A DNA stretch of 64,000 nucleotides from Dillenia suffruticosa (Eukaryota > Streptophyta > Magnoliopsida > Dilleniales > Dilleniaceae). The translations under genes and the position numbers were made by a program. The notes below the pieces were generated by a model that was not told where the DNA came from, ran no database searches, and saw nothing but the letters and a program-made list of their open reading frames with translations. Below, in pieces: positions 12,600-25,450 of this stretch (position 1 is the stretch's first letter; each line of letters opens with the position of its first letter). Location: positions 8,293,501-8,357,500 of the forward strand of contig JAVTVX010000031.1 in assembly GCA_033439265.1 (NCBI GenBank), given 5' to 3'.

Positions 12600-15500
12600 A
12601 TTAAGTCGACTTGCATCTTAATTAAGTCGACCTGTTTACTCAACCCTAAGAATTAGGCTAAAGTATTGACCTATAAATTGACTAAGTCGAACAGGCAATC
12701 TATCAAATTGACTGCAACATAGCCCCGAATCGACTTAGCATTCAAAAATTTGAAAATAGGTTAAGTATAGAAAGTTTCAAGTTGACCTTAGAAATAAACA
12801 AGTCGTCCTAAAGAAAACAAGTCTCAAAAACCTAATACTGAAATCGATCAAGTCGACCTGACCATAGGATAAGTCAACCTGATATCACAAAAATACAAGT
12901 ATTAAGTCAACCTAAACTTAGAATAAATTGACCTGTCAAAGCCAAGCCTTAGAGGCCTAGTCTGTAAACTAACTAAGTTAACTCAATAGATGCACAAGTC
13001 AACATAAACCATAGTTATAAAGATCATGAGTTGACCCAAGCATAAATCAACTCAACCTGTCCTATATGGAAACCAAAACCTATTGACCTAGTAGCATTAC
13101 TATCAAGTTGACTTACTATATAGATAAGATGATCTGAACATTGCATTTCAAAATTTTTCCAAGTATAGAAATTTAACAAGTCGACCTAGGAAAGAAGTAA
13201 GTTCACCTGAGAAAAATGACTCTCAGACAGCCAACTTTATAAGCTAATCGAGTTGACCTAGACACTATACAAGTCAACATGTATCACACATTACATAAAC
13301 ATAAGTTGACTTGGCAAAACAACAAGTTGACTTAGTCTAGGAACAAAATGAACATGAGTCGACTTATCAAGAAATCAACTCAACTTGACAAATCTAAGTC
13401 TCAAAAGAATAAAGAGTGCAACATAGTCAAGTCAACCTAGAGATAGAATGTAATGTCCCGTTCTTAGAAAACATTAAGGTATGCATTTCGTTTACATTTC
13501 TACTTATCACGCATATATTCATTTGCATCGTATTGTATCGTATTGTGATAAATTAGATGCGCTGTGATTTTAAATGCATTTGCAATGCATAGTTCAATTT
13601 TTATATTTATGATTTTAAGTAGAGATTAAGCATATTAAAATTAACATCGATTATGGAACATATTGGCTTGTAGAGACAACCGAAAAAAAAAATGCAACAA
13701 GAGAACTAAATTAGGGTTTTGTGTGGGACCCACAAAAGAAAAAGAAAAGAAAAAGAAAAGAAAAGAAAAGGCAAAAGGAAAAGAAATGGAAAAAAATAAA
13801 TTAAATTAAATTAATTTGGGGACACCATGGCACATTATCACCCACTACATGGCACACTTATCTTTGACATCTCACCATGCTTGGGCCCCACATCCCACTT
13901 AGGTAGAGGGAGAGAGGAGAAGCTAATGACACAACCATTTTTCTCCCTAAAAAACTCAATTCTCGGATTTCCTCTTCCTCCTCCACAACCCACCCTAATC
14001 TCCATTAAAACAACCTTTTAAACTTGAAATAACGCACCTTCATTTATATATATGTTAAACCTAGCCTTTGGGAAGTGAAAGCAAATGTAGAACACCTAGA
14101 GAACAAGCTAGAAATCCAAAGAAAGCTTGGAGAGTAAATGAAGGAAAACTCAAAAGAAGAATTACAAGTTTGAGATAAGTACCTTATATGTATTTGTTAA
14201 ATTGATGCATAATAATCCTATAAAATATATTTTTGATGTAATTGTATTGCTAGAATTTGGAGGGAATGAATTAGAGACAAAAGAATCCCGTTCTTGAATG
14301 AAACCCTAAAAATTTTGTATACTAAATAGCATAACCATACCCTATTGTTTATTCAATATCTTTTTCTACACAACTGCAAATTGAGTAGGGTTTCCTCCTA
14401 ATGAAACTAGAATTTCGTAGCTTTAAAACAACATAAGATTCAAAGAATTTTGAGGAGAATTGGATTTTTAGTGAATTTTTGAAATAGCATGTTCTCTGTA
14501 GAAAAACTGTTCTATTTACAGTGTGACAATGCCATGTTGTTTATTTAATATCTTTTTTTGCACAACTGCAAATTGAATAAGGTTTTCTTTAAGAAACTAG
14601 ACTTTCATAGCTTTAAAATCACATAAAATTCGAAGAGTTTCATTGAGAAATGAATTTTCAAAGTTCCACATTTTCTGCAGAAAACCCTATTTCTGTCTAC
14701 TTCTGTATTGAAATTTGCCTCAATTGTTGGTTACATTCTAGACTGAATTAGGCTAATCTCTTAACATAAATATTGTATCCCTATGTCTTATCTTTAACTG
14801 GCTACTAGAATTATCTCAATCCAATATTTGTAGAAGAAGTTATGTTGATTTTACTATAACTGTGCAAGTTATATTGTGAATTTTGGGCTTAACATTGTTT
14901 GATGTGGCATTCTTTGTGCAATTGGTGCTGAATCTTACTATGAATCCTATGTAATCCTTGTGATGAATCAAAATCTTTGTGATTATTACTCATGTGAATA
15001 TGAAATAATATGATGAGGAAGTGATACTATGGTGATTTCTTCGAAAGCTTTGCGAAATCTACGGGCGAAGTTTAAGGAGTATAATTGGTATATGGAGTTC
15101 CGAAAGCTTTGCGAAGCTTATAAGCGAAGCTTTGCGAAGCCTATGGGCGAATCTTGAGGAATTATAAATATATCTCTTCTCCCTACGATGGTGGAATTAG
15201 AAGCAGGTGAAGTGTTTGAGATGTCTAACCTAAAAGAATTTAGATTTTATTTAGGAATATCGAATTTTTTGCTTGCTTTTCAGACCCTCATACACTAGTT
15301 TGGTTCAACATTCTATTCCTTTCTTTATATATCAATTTAAATTGGAACAATAAAGGTAAAGAAGAATAATAAATCTAGAGTGGTAATTGCTCATATTCTT
15401 TTAGGATTGATTGAGATAATGTGTCTCTCTTGTATACTCTTCAATGTCATGGTATTGCATGTTGGTATCGATATTTCTATACTTGCCCACTTGATATGCA

Positions 15501-16440
15501 TGCTATTGGTTCCCTGTATACTTGCTCAGCTTATGCTGACCCCGATATCCTCATTTTCAGGTGATCTGGAATACGAGAGGGAAGTTTAGGGTAGAGGTAT
15601 TTGAGTTGAGAGATTTAGATCCCTACCCATCATGGACCTCTTTTATTTTGTTTGAGGCATGTAATTACTTGTTTTATTGTTAGTAGTTTGAGATATATTT
15701 CTATATAGATGCATAGTTTTGACACATGAAAACCTTTTATATATAGTTTTGTGGATATAATGTTCATATACTATAGTACATTATGCTGGGAAGCCAGGAG
15801 AGCCATTGGTGCCAACTTAGTTAATAATAGATGTGTCATATTAATCTGGACCAAATCCCTATTTATCTCAGGTAGCTAAATAGTCACTAAAAAGGAAAGA
15901 CTCTATCAATATTTTATTTGGAAGAAATAACTAACTTATATTTTTTTTAATATAAATATTCTTCCATGTTATCATATACTGGGAGTACTACTGTCGCGAA
16001 TCCAGTTGTTGTATTTTAATTACGTTGATTGTTTCCGCATTTTTATGTTTATCTCCTTTTGCTAGAGGGTATAACGCCTGGATAGTGGGTCGTCACATAG
16101 AACAAGTCAACCTATCCCTCTCACTTAAACAAAATGAGTCAACTTGGTTAGTAAGTTGACCTAACCTAATTGAATTCAAATTTAAGTCGACACAATTATT
16201 CTTAAGTTGACTTGAATTTACATAAGATGACTTAGAGTCAAAACAAGAGACCCAGCCTACAAAATAGCTTGATGTAAGGCAGCCTGGAGACAAATCAAGT
16301 CAACCTGATTATTTCAAAGAATACAAAGGAAAGTTAACCTATTCTTGTGACAAATCGACCTTAGCAATTCAAAATTCAAAAGCAAGTTGACATAAAGCTT
16401 CATCAAGTCGACCCATGTGAGTAACATATATATGTTCAGA
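12600..16440. repeat. Array of AAGTCGAC(C/T)TG short repeats, interrupted
   Basis: Between 12600 and 13445, and again from 16100 to 16430, the core (A)AGTCGAC(C/T)T(G/A) or its decayed form AAGTTGACTT recurs every 25-35 bases with variable spacers. The central GTCGAC is palindromic. The array was continuous before the solo LTR at 13449-16097 inserted. Confidence 0.7.
13449..16097 (+). mobile_element. Solo gypsy LTR with TAGAA target duplication
   Basis: The element starts TGTAATGTCCCG and ends GGGTCGTCACA, the termini of a chromovirus-like gypsy LTR. TAGAA is present immediately before (13444-13448) and after (16098-16102). Flanking sequence on both sides is the same AAGTCAACCT-type repeat array, so the insertion point is unambiguous. 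There is no internal coding region, so this is an LTR left by recombination between the two LTRs of a full element. It contains short reading frames only, and tandem GCGAAGCTTTGCGAAG-like motifs near 15045-15155. Confidence 0.85.
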
Positions 16441-17095
16441 AAAACTGTTTTGAATTTAATGAAAAACTCAACCACCACACCAGCTTCTGAAATTGCATTC
16501 AATGCCTGTAAATGACTCTCAATGGCTAGATTTGCCTATCTGACTATAAATGCAACTCATGGATGAAGGAGCAATAACTTTGACATTCTGAATTTGATCT
16601 CTCAAACTGAAAAAGCCACACTCTATTTTGCAAATCATTTTAACTGTATTATCTTGAGTTTATAAAGAAACATCTGAAATTCTAGCTTTATTCTATGTTT
16701 TTCATTTTACTGTACTATTCTTGTAAAAGACAGAAGATTGGTCTTCTTGATCTAGACTTAAATTTTTGTCAGTAAAGAACATGAAATTTGGGATTTACTT
16801 GCACCTATAAAAAGTAAGTGGAGAGTGTTTGAGAGAAACACTTGTGAGATTTAACTAATACCTGAGTAAACTAGTTGTGTGTACTATTTTTGAAAAAATA
16901 GTGGATTGAAAATTGCACATGAAGTCTGGGAGTCCATACATCAATGAAGGTAAAACCACTATAAATTTGGATGTTCTTTGTTTCTCTCCATTTCGCTGTC
17001 TCTCTATCAAAAAGTTAATCTCTTCTTTACCACAAAAAAAAAATCAAAATTAGCCAATATCCTATTCACCTCTCCTCTCCAGGTTATTGCATCAG

Positions 17096-17400
17096 TGTTA
17101 ATAGCTCTTTGTGTCGACATGTCTACAAGGTAGTGTCAATATGTGTCTTTATGTGTTCTGCATTCTTTTAGAAATTTTCTATGTGTTGGTCGTGTCAAAT
17201 GGTCTAAAGGTTCTATTCGACATTGCTCTTTGTGTGGACATGTCTAAAACATAATGTCGACATGCTTCCTTATATGTTGAACTAGAGGTGTTTGTTTGAC
17301 ATTGCTCTTCATGTCAACATATCTAAATGGTAGTGTCAACATATTTCTTTGCTTATCCGCAAGATTTTGGGTTTAAATATTTATCTTAAACTCCTACAAA
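17096..17400 (-). repeat. TGTCGACAT-core short repeat array
   Basis: Motifs such as GTGTCGACATGTCTAC and TAGTGTCAACAT recur about every 40 bases. On the minus strand this lies downstream of a polypurine-like GATGACAAAAAGGGAG near 17700-17715, so it is probably part of the 3' LTR of the minus-strand copia remnant at 18357-19382. Confidence 0.55.
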
Positions 17401-18356
17401 TTTTTCCTAATTGTTATTAACATTAAGCATACTAATTTGTTTATCATAAAAATGATAAAACATTTCAAGAATTTGATAGTTATCATGGTTTGTGACTATT
17501 CCCTAGAATTTCTCTAAGCCTTCCCCTTAGCTTGAGCTCTATTTTCTTAGAGTTTTCTCGCCCTATTTCTTGTGCAATAAATACCAAAAAATTTCTTAGG
17601 TCATATTAACGGTCATAATATTATTTGCTCATCTTTTTGTTATTTTTCCTAGGGTCCTAGGTTCATACTTTGTCCAAGGGTCATATTTTTACTTTTTCTC
17701 CCTTTTTGTCATCAATAGAAAAGGTGGGAAATTAGGTAACCTATATGGACCACAAATAAGCTTATTTTAAGGTTATTGACCTATTTTTAAGGCACTAAAC
17801 TTCTTGAAAATATGCCTACGTGCCCTAGGTAATCTCAAATATAAACTTAAGTGCAGAAAGCAACAAAAATATGAGCATACAATTGAGTACACAATAGTGC
17901 AGAGGGCCAACAATAGGATTTCAATCATCATGAACAATAGGAATTCATCATCAACCGTGCAAAAAATTGGATTTCAATAGATGACAAATTCACCAAAGTA
18001 TCAACTTGGTATCACAAGAATAAACAATTAACCATTAGCACATGCACGAGCATAGAAGTTAATGATAGTAGCAAGGAAATACATGAAGTTCAATAAAGGA
18101 ATTATAATCAGGAGTGCAATCTATTATTAAGAACATAAGCAAGAAAATCCTATTACAAGCCATCAGTAAAAACATTAAATGTCAAGAACAATGCAAACTT
18201 CAACCATAGAATAATCAGTAGGTCAAAGTATCTAGGCCATCACCAGCCATGTAAAAGTTGTCTTAAAGCATACTTGTGACACATCAAGATTAACAAGATG
18301 TTACAAATACAAACATACATTCAAACAGCATGAAGATACAACCAGTTCAATGTTCA
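17401..18356 (-). other. Untranslated 3' part of copia remnant
   Basis: AT-rich sequence between the env-like ORF and the short-repeat array, with a minus-strand polypurine-like tract near 17700-17715. No reading frame with recognisable content. Confidence 0.4.
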
Positions 18357-19382
18357 TCAGGCGATTGTCTGGCCCCCAGCTAGAGCATTTATCCTTGCTT
18401 CCACCTTGGCGATTCTTTCTTCCAGATGAGATAGTTCATTGTTGATTTGAAGAATTTCATGATCCAATTCTTCATTTGTCTGATGTGGAGAATCCATTGG
18501 TTGGCGAGAGGCAAAGATTGATGATCGGGGAACTTGAGGAGGTTGGGAGGATTCAGGATTTTTAGAATTTTGGAAAAGAGTAGAGGCTCCAATGGTTAAA
18601 CTATAGTTAGGTTCAAGTGCTAATTCTCTAGACACATTTTCTCCATAACTGAGGATGAAATATGAGATCAAAGGACCATAGAGAAGATTATCTCTCTTGG
18701 ATTTTTGTATTGCAATCATGTCAAGGAGAATTAAGTAATGAAGGATTTGATTTTTATTTTGCATGAGATAGGCCATCAACTAGTAATCTTCCCTAATGGT
18801 TATGTTGTGTCTGTCTTCCCTAGGTCGTAAATAATTATCTGGTGGAGCAATATCTTGTGTAGACCTAGAAATGCAACATCGCCATTAATTATTCTGAGTT
18901 GTGCATTTTTACGTATGACTCCAACATCTTCTATTGGATGAGTGTTCAAGTAATTTCTACATGCATTATATCCTTCATGTGCATAATTTGCTATCCATTC
19001 CCTACCTCTCATTCGACAAATGATTTGTGACATCACCAATATTTCTATACCTTCAACATGGGTTTTAAACAAACATCTATACCCACAGCTTTGAATCACT
19101 ATATCATTTTCTCTTCTCTCTTGCTTTTTCCCTTGTATTTTACTATATTATTGTAAAATATTTTACTAACATCTTGTAACATGAATTGAATGGGAAGAGA
19201 AGAGGTAAGGGCAAACACTTTTAATATTTTCTCCCTAGGAGAAACTAATGCTGTCTAAGAAGTCCCAATCAATAATCCTACCATGAATGATGGATTTGGA
19301 AGGAAAATGTTGAACAAAAGACTCATTGTGTTGTCTTGATGGGAAATCTTGACTATTAAAACCTGAGTGACTTTCGGCCATG
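18357..19382 (-). pseudogene. Copia-element env-like ORF, minus-strand copy
   Basis: The ATG near 19382 begins MAESHSGFNSQDFPSRQ and is followed by GRIIDWDF, matching the early RVIDWEY motif of the plus-strand copy near 10805. Segments at 19099-18800 and 18779-18357 are in different frames or separated by stops. The C-terminal part (HLEERIAKVEARINAL) is predicted to form a coiled coil. The upstream leader contains CTAAACCCTAAAAG-like repeats and CT-rich tracts, as in the plus-strand copy. This is the extra ORF of SIRE-type elements; its function is unknown. Confidence 0.55.
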
Positions 19383-19729
19383 ATTCAAATAGAGATAAGG
19401 TCTAGGGTTTCCTTCGACTAAAGGAGTGAGATAAAGAGAAGTAATTTTCTTCATTTGCAAAGGAGGAGATAGTGGTAATTCAACTGATTTGAGAGAGGGA
19501 GAAAGAGAGAACTTTTAGGGTTTAAGAGAGAGAGAGAATGGTTACTTTTAGGGTTTCAAATCTAGAGGGAATGTGAAGAGTCGATCCTAACATATATTTA
19601 ATTTCGTGTTGATTCAAAGGGACAATATGAATTTTGGGTTAGGTTTTAGGATTAGGTTTTCAAGTTTTAAGATTTCCTTTGAGATATTTAAAGACATGTT
19701 AAATCCCATTTGCGGCTATTCAAATGCCA

Positions 19730-20210
19730 TCTAACATGCTGACACTATGAATAAATGTGTAGACATGGAGGTTTTGAGATCAGTATGTCAACACTAGGGA
19801 ATAATTATGTTGACTAACTCGTTTATGAATATGATGTCAACCCTAGGATAGACATGTCAACATGAGTCATTTGTGATATGTAATTGTCGACACCATAGAT
19901 TAGATATGTCAACATAAGGTGCTCACTTCACTATATTCGAAAGGCCCCTAGGGGCATGTCAACACAGCATCTTATATGTTGGACATCAAGCTTTAGTCAG
20001 ATATCATATTCGACACATTTACCTAATGTGTCTACACTAATACATATACAAACACAAATAATAATCGAAATATCTATTTAGTATGTTAACATGAAAATAT
20101 ATGTTTGACATATTTAGGAAGTGTGTTGACACTTTATACATCAAATGGCATGTCAAAAACCGTGCTTAGAATGTTGATACTTGCTTCGACATGTGTTCTC
20201 TTATGAAGTG
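19730..20210 (-). repeat. TGTCGACA/TGTCAACAT short repeat array
   Basis: Degenerate units with cores ATGTCAACA, GTCGACACC and TTCGACACATT recur every 30-45 bases, in the same style as 17096-17400. The array begins exactly where the neighbouring reverse transcriptase frame is cut off, which marks a junction between two element fragments. Confidence 0.6.
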
Positions 20211-23200
20211 ATGTCAAAAACCAGTCCATCTCTCTTGAGGAACAAGGTTACGTCAATCTTGTGTCTTTCAAATTTATTCTCAATAAGGAAACTGCTTAAC
20301 CTTTCATATCAAACTCTAGGAGTTTGTTTCAGACAATATAATACTTTTGACAGTTTATATACATGGTATAAATGTTTAGGATGTTCCACAACCTGATGGT
20401 TACTCAACATACACTATTTTCTTTATAATTACATTTAGAAATACACTTTTCACATCCATCTGATATAGTTTAAAATCCATAAAACAACCAAAGGTAAGAA
20501 GCATCCTTATTGCTTCTAATCTATCTACAAAAGTATAGGTCTTATCATAGTCTATCCCTTTTTATTGACTATATCTCTATGCTACTAGTCTTGTCTTGTT
20601 TCTAGTAGTACCATGCTCATCTACTTTGTTTCTGAATACCCATTGTATGCCTATAGATTGGTCTTTTGGTTTCGCCACTAAATCCCATACATTATTCCTT
20701 TCAAATTGATTAAGCTCTTCCTGTATTGCCAATACCCAATTTTCATCTCCTAATACTTTATCAACATTCTTAGATTCTATTTGGGATATGAAAGCCACAA
20801 ACTCACACTAGTTCTATAGTGTTGATCTTATCCTCACACCTGAGCTGGCATTGCCTAAAATAGTTTTCAATATTCACAACTTTCTTAAGTATAGGATGTC
20901 TAATCTCTTACTCTTGAGGTGTAGCTTCTTCTTCCTTATGTTCTAATTCTATTTCAAATGATTGCTCATGAGTATTTTCATTTTTTGCATTTTCTGAAAT
21001 TTTAACTATCTTATCTAGAGTATCATTATCAAAACTCTTTTTGCCTATACTATTATTTTCATCAAACTCTACGTGAATTGATCCTTCAACTATCATGATC
21101 CTTTTGTTATATATCATATAGGCTTTGTTAGTGGTTGAATATCCTAAAAATATACTCTCATCGCTCTAACATCAAATTTGACTAAGGAATCCTTACCATT
21201 GTTTAACACATAGCACTTATATCCAAATGCAGAAAAGTAGACTATGCTGGGTCTTTTGCCTTTATAAAACTCATTGAGGTTTTCTTAAGAATAGATCTTA
21301 TTAATGGTCTATTCAAGATATAACAGGCTATGTTAACAGCCTTTATCCAGAAATACTTAAGTAAATTATACTCACAGAGTATTGTTTTTGCCATTTCCTC
21401 TAAAGTCTTATTCTTGTTCTCTACAACCTCATTCTATTGAGAAGTTATGATCCATACCATACTCTTCACAGAAGTTTTCTATAGTTTTATTCTCAAACTC
21501 CTTTCCATGATCACTCTTGATACTCTTAATTGAGTATCCTTTTTCATTCTAAGTCTTCTTACATAAATTTGAAAAAAGCATTGCTTGCATCTTCTTTCTT
21601 TACCAGAAATAGTACCCATTTATATCTAGAATAATCATTTATGATCATAAATCCATAGTGCATTCCCCCTAGGCTCTGAGTTCTTGTGGGTCCAAACAAG
21701 TCTATGTGCAAAAATTCTAATGGCCAACTTGTTAACACTGCATTTTTCAATTTAAAAGATGTTCTTGTGTGCTTGTTATTCATACAAGCATTATATAGTT
21801 TATCTCTGTCAATTCTAAGCTTGGGCAAGCATTTCACTATGTTTTTCCTAATTAATTTCGATATTAGGTCCATGCTTGCATGACCTAACCTCTTATACCA
21901 AAGCCAGACATTGTCATGGCTCACTATCATAAGACATGCCTCCTCAGAATGCCCTATGTTGTCTAGGTTGATCACATAGAGATTACATTACCTAAATCCT
22001 CTAAATCTAATCTCCTTGCTAGACTTATCTATCACCTTACAACAATCAAAGTCAAACAAAACCACACAACCTTTATCATAAAGTTGAGAAATACTAAGAA
22101 GATTATGCATCAATCCTTTACCTAATAAAACATGCTCAATAAGAGTTGGAGACGTACCTATGTTTCCAAAGCCAATGATTCTTCCTTTTGAGTTGTCTCC
22201 AAAGACAACTTTGCCTCCACTTTTCTCCTCCAGGCAACTAAATTTGGTGGCATCTCCAGTCATGTATGGGGAGCAGACACTATTCAGGAATCATATGTTC
22301 CCGGATCCTTTGGCTTTCAAACAACAGCCTTTTGGTACCCAAATCTTTTTGGCTCCAGCTTGGTTAGTCATAGCACTGTTCCTATCTGCTTTAGACACCC
22401 ATTGTTTTGTTATTTTAATAGGTGCAGTGATTCTAATCCAGCATGCATCATTTGTGTAGTCTGTTCTATGACAATGTGAGCATTTCAGATTTTTTATTTG
22501 CCCTTTATTTTGGCTTACATTTGTCTTCTTCTTATATTTGCAGTGTTCCGCCTTGTGTCCCATTTTCATGATGCATGGCATCTATTTTGTCTTTATTGGC
22601 TCCTGAGCTAGGTACAAAGAAGCTGTACAGGTTCTTCTAAGCTTTTGATGGGTTATATCCCATACCAGCCTTGTCATAGACTGTCCTTTGAGGCACCTAG
22701 CATTAGATCTAGTTTTTCTTGTCACTATACAAACTTATGTAGTAGGGAGTTAAGTCTTTGATTTCTATTTTTCCCTTCTTTAAGTTCCTCTTGTATAGTT
22801 GATAATTCAGGACTTCCTTTTTCTATTGTAACAAGCATGCTTCTTAGATCTTGTAGTTCGGCATATGCTTTTCTAAGGGATGTGTTTTTCCTAGTTATCT
22901 TCCTAAGATCTCTAAAGGACTTCTGGGAGTACTTTATGCAATTGGGAGTACTTTATGCAATTCATGTACAGATAATTCATTTTTAGAATTAGAAGAATTA
23001 AAAGAATCATAGTAATAAAAGCTTACCTCATTGTTTTGAGAATCCTCTAATACCTGAAGCACAGGATGGCTTGTTATGGTTCAACTCCCTCACCACTTGA
23101 GCTGCTATCTTCATTACTCCAAGCAATTAAGGTCTTTCTCTTTCCTTTCTCTTTCTTCTTCTCAGTCTTTTTAAGTTGAGGGCATTCTGCTTTTATATGT

Positions 23201-24121
23201 CTAACCTTTTTGCATTCATAACACTGGATCTCATCTTTCTTTTCTGACTTTCTGAACGTAGATTTACTTTTGTTTCTCCTTTTTCTCATCATAAACCTCT
23301 TGAACTTCCAAGTTAGCAAAGCCACATCCTCCTCGTAATCTTCTTTTTTATCCCCATAAGTTCTTTATTCACTATCCACCTTGAGTGCCATATTCTTCCT
23401 CTGTCCTCCTTCATTGGACCTTTTACATTCAACTTCATCTCGTGTATAATCAGAGATCTTATTGATTGGTACATGGTTAATGTTTCAAGGTTCTTGGACT
23501 CTTCTATGGTAGTGATTTTGGGCACCCATGGCTTAGGTAGGTATTTCAGTACCTTATGGACCATGTCTTTATCTAATATTTCCTTTCCCAGTAGTCTAAC
23601 CTCATTCATTATGGTATTGTAGCGAGTGATCATATCTCGAACAGATTCCCCATCCTTCATTTTGAAGGCTTCATACTCCTACTTCAACATCCTGACCTTG
23701 TTCTTTCTTATTTGGTCAATGCCCTCATATGTTGCCTCAAGCCTTTCTCAAATTTCTTTGGCTACGGATACATGAAGACACTCTATTGTACTCGTTCAAG
23801 CTTAACGCTAGGTGGAGTAAGTTCAGAGCTTTGTAGTTAGCTCTATAGGCTTTCTTCTCCTCTAATGTCATATTCTTCATTTTGACAGGTACCTAGACAC
23901 CATCTACCTCCTTAGTGGGGAATTCGATGCCTTATTCGATGATTTCCTATGTGGTTTCATCTTGAACTATGACGAAATTCTACATTCTTTATTTTCAATA
24001 GCTATAGTTGCTACCATTGAAGAAAGGAGCCCTATTTGTTGAACATGCCTCAAATGGTACACTATCCCTATTCAATACCACGTCAAATCTTTGGTGTTGA
24101 AGCTGTTAACCTCTTTCTAAT
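20211..24121 (-). pseudogene. Ty1/copia gag-integrase-partial RT remnant
   Basis: Domains run in copia order on the minus strand. Gag lies at 24000-23074, with GESVRDMITRYN, HKVLKYLPKPW and a zinc knuckle CYECKKVRHIKAEC in which the usual glycine is Val. The gag-pre-integrase lies near 22260-21830, with GKGLMHNLLSISQLYDKG and WLWYKRLGHAS. The integrase core lies at 21790-21559, with FLHIDLFGPTRTQSLGG and NDYSRYKWVLF. Reverse transcriptase begins at 20798, with ENWVLAIQEELNQFERNNVW, and is lost at 20211 before the YVDD box. RNase H is absent. Many stops and frame changes make it non-functional. The lineage is SIRE/Tork-like; I cannot place it more finely. Confidence 0.85.
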
Positions 24122-24122
24122 A

Positions 24123-24140
24123 CACCCGCTCTAATACTAA
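24123..24140 (-). other. Copia primer binding site, degenerate
   Basis: The minus strand reads TTAGTATTAGAGCGGGTG, a decayed form of the TGGTATCAGAGC site complementary to initiator methionine tRNA. It is placed correctly between the LTR end (TTTTACA at 24142) and gag. Confidence 0.6.
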
Positions 24141-24141
24141 T

Positions 24142-25450
24142 TGTAAAACAATTTAGAGAAGATAAATAGGTTGTATGGCAATTTTTGAGTGATTTTACAG
24201 GTTATTATAATTTGTAAAAGATGAAAACAGAAGTAGAATAGGAAACAAAAATAAAAGAGTCAGACACAAATTTTATAGTAGTTCCATCAACTTGGTGTAT
24301 ATCCACTCCTGGGCACTCTTCTGGAATTTTCACTATTTTCACAATAGTACAAACTTGATTCGAGACTCAAATTAGAACTATTGCAGTGTTTTTCCCAAAC
24401 ACAAACTTCCCAACCTAACCCAGGCTGTTTCTCTCTCTAAACACTAGACTGTGAACCCTTCAATAGTCTTTGAGAATCTTAGTACAGAAGATGAAGAAAG
24501 TTATAGAAGAATGAGGTTACAATTCTCAAATGTAACAAAATTGAGCTTGCAAAAGATTACACAGAGAAAGTGTAATTGAAGTTAAAATAGAGTGTGTAAT
24601 TTCAAAAGATAGTTTTCAATATGCTTGTTGTGTATCCATTCAATCGCACAACTACCAGTCCTTTTCCATCTTAACTTCATCATTTTTATATGATGAAGGA
24701 CTTTACCAATTTAATTTCTTGCCAAACTCAAATTATCAAGCAATTTTAAGATATTTATATGTATATGCAATCATCAGGCAACTTGAAAAACCATATGCAA
24801 TGACACGTGACTTTATAACATAATATGACATTTGTCAAGAAATTAAAATCAACCTATAATTCTTATATGAAACGAAGATTAACCTTAAAATGTTTAGACT
24901 TATGTATTTGGTTCATTTGATCAAGGGACGGTCAACTAATATTTGTGTTTGATCAACTAATCATATTCCAATTGTTGAGCTAGTCGACTGATTAAACATA
25001 GTCGGTCGAATAAGAAAAGAGACAGCCGGTTGAGTCCCTTGTTCAGTCGGCAGAGTCCTTTGCTCGGTCGACCATGTAGGCTACTTATGGCCTGCTCAGT
25101 CGGCTGGGTGTTCCAGCTAGTTGGCTGCCGTGGATGGTCAACTAGCAACCTTGGTTAGTCAACCAAGTTCTTGCTCAGTCAACCGAGTAATTTACTCGAT
25201 TGGCCGAGCCACTTACTCAGTTGGCCGAATTACGAAGACCCTCGCTCAGTAGCCAAGATCCTCGCTCAATCAGCCATGACCTTGCTCAGTTGCTTCTCTT
25301 GGTGCAATTCAAATCTATCTCCCAGCCACCTCGCTCTCTCAGTCCATTTTAATCTCTCGGTCGGCCTTTCCTCTCTCAGTCTATTTTAATTACTTGATCA
25401 GTCATTGTTTCATCCTTATTTACTTAGAATGATCATGCACATTTATTTAA
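24142..25450 (-). repeat. Copia 5' LTR (minus orientation)
   Basis: The inner LTR end is TGTTTTACA, read on the minus strand, next to the primer binding site. The outer boundary is uncertain; I place it just beyond the short-repeat array that ends near 25400. The LTR contains no coding sequence. No 3' LTR with the same array is present, so the element is truncated. Confidence 0.5.
24925..25400. repeat. CTCAGTCGGCCGAGT-type short repeat array in LTR
   Basis: About a dozen degenerate units with the core CAGTCGxC(C/T)GAGT, for example GCTCGGTCGACCATG and TACTCAGTTGGCCGA, spaced 20-35 bases apart. The palindromic GTCGAC or TCGGCCGA core parallels the arrays at 12.6-13.4 kb, 17.1 kb and 19.7 kb. 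Confidence 0.65.

Larger units (their letters stand above)
12490..17094 (+). repeat. Copia 3' LTR, split by a nested solo LTR
   Basis: The repeat starts TGTTGAATAACACAGG, a typical SIRE-type start, after the polypurine tract. It ends near TTGCATCA, just past a CTATTCACCTCTCCTC stretch typical of copia LTR ends. Removing the nested 13449-16097 insertion and one 5-bp duplication leaves about 1.95 kb. A promoter-like TATAAAAAG occurs near 16806. Both boundaries rest on terminus motifs, because the partner LTR is not in the window. Confidence 0.6.
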
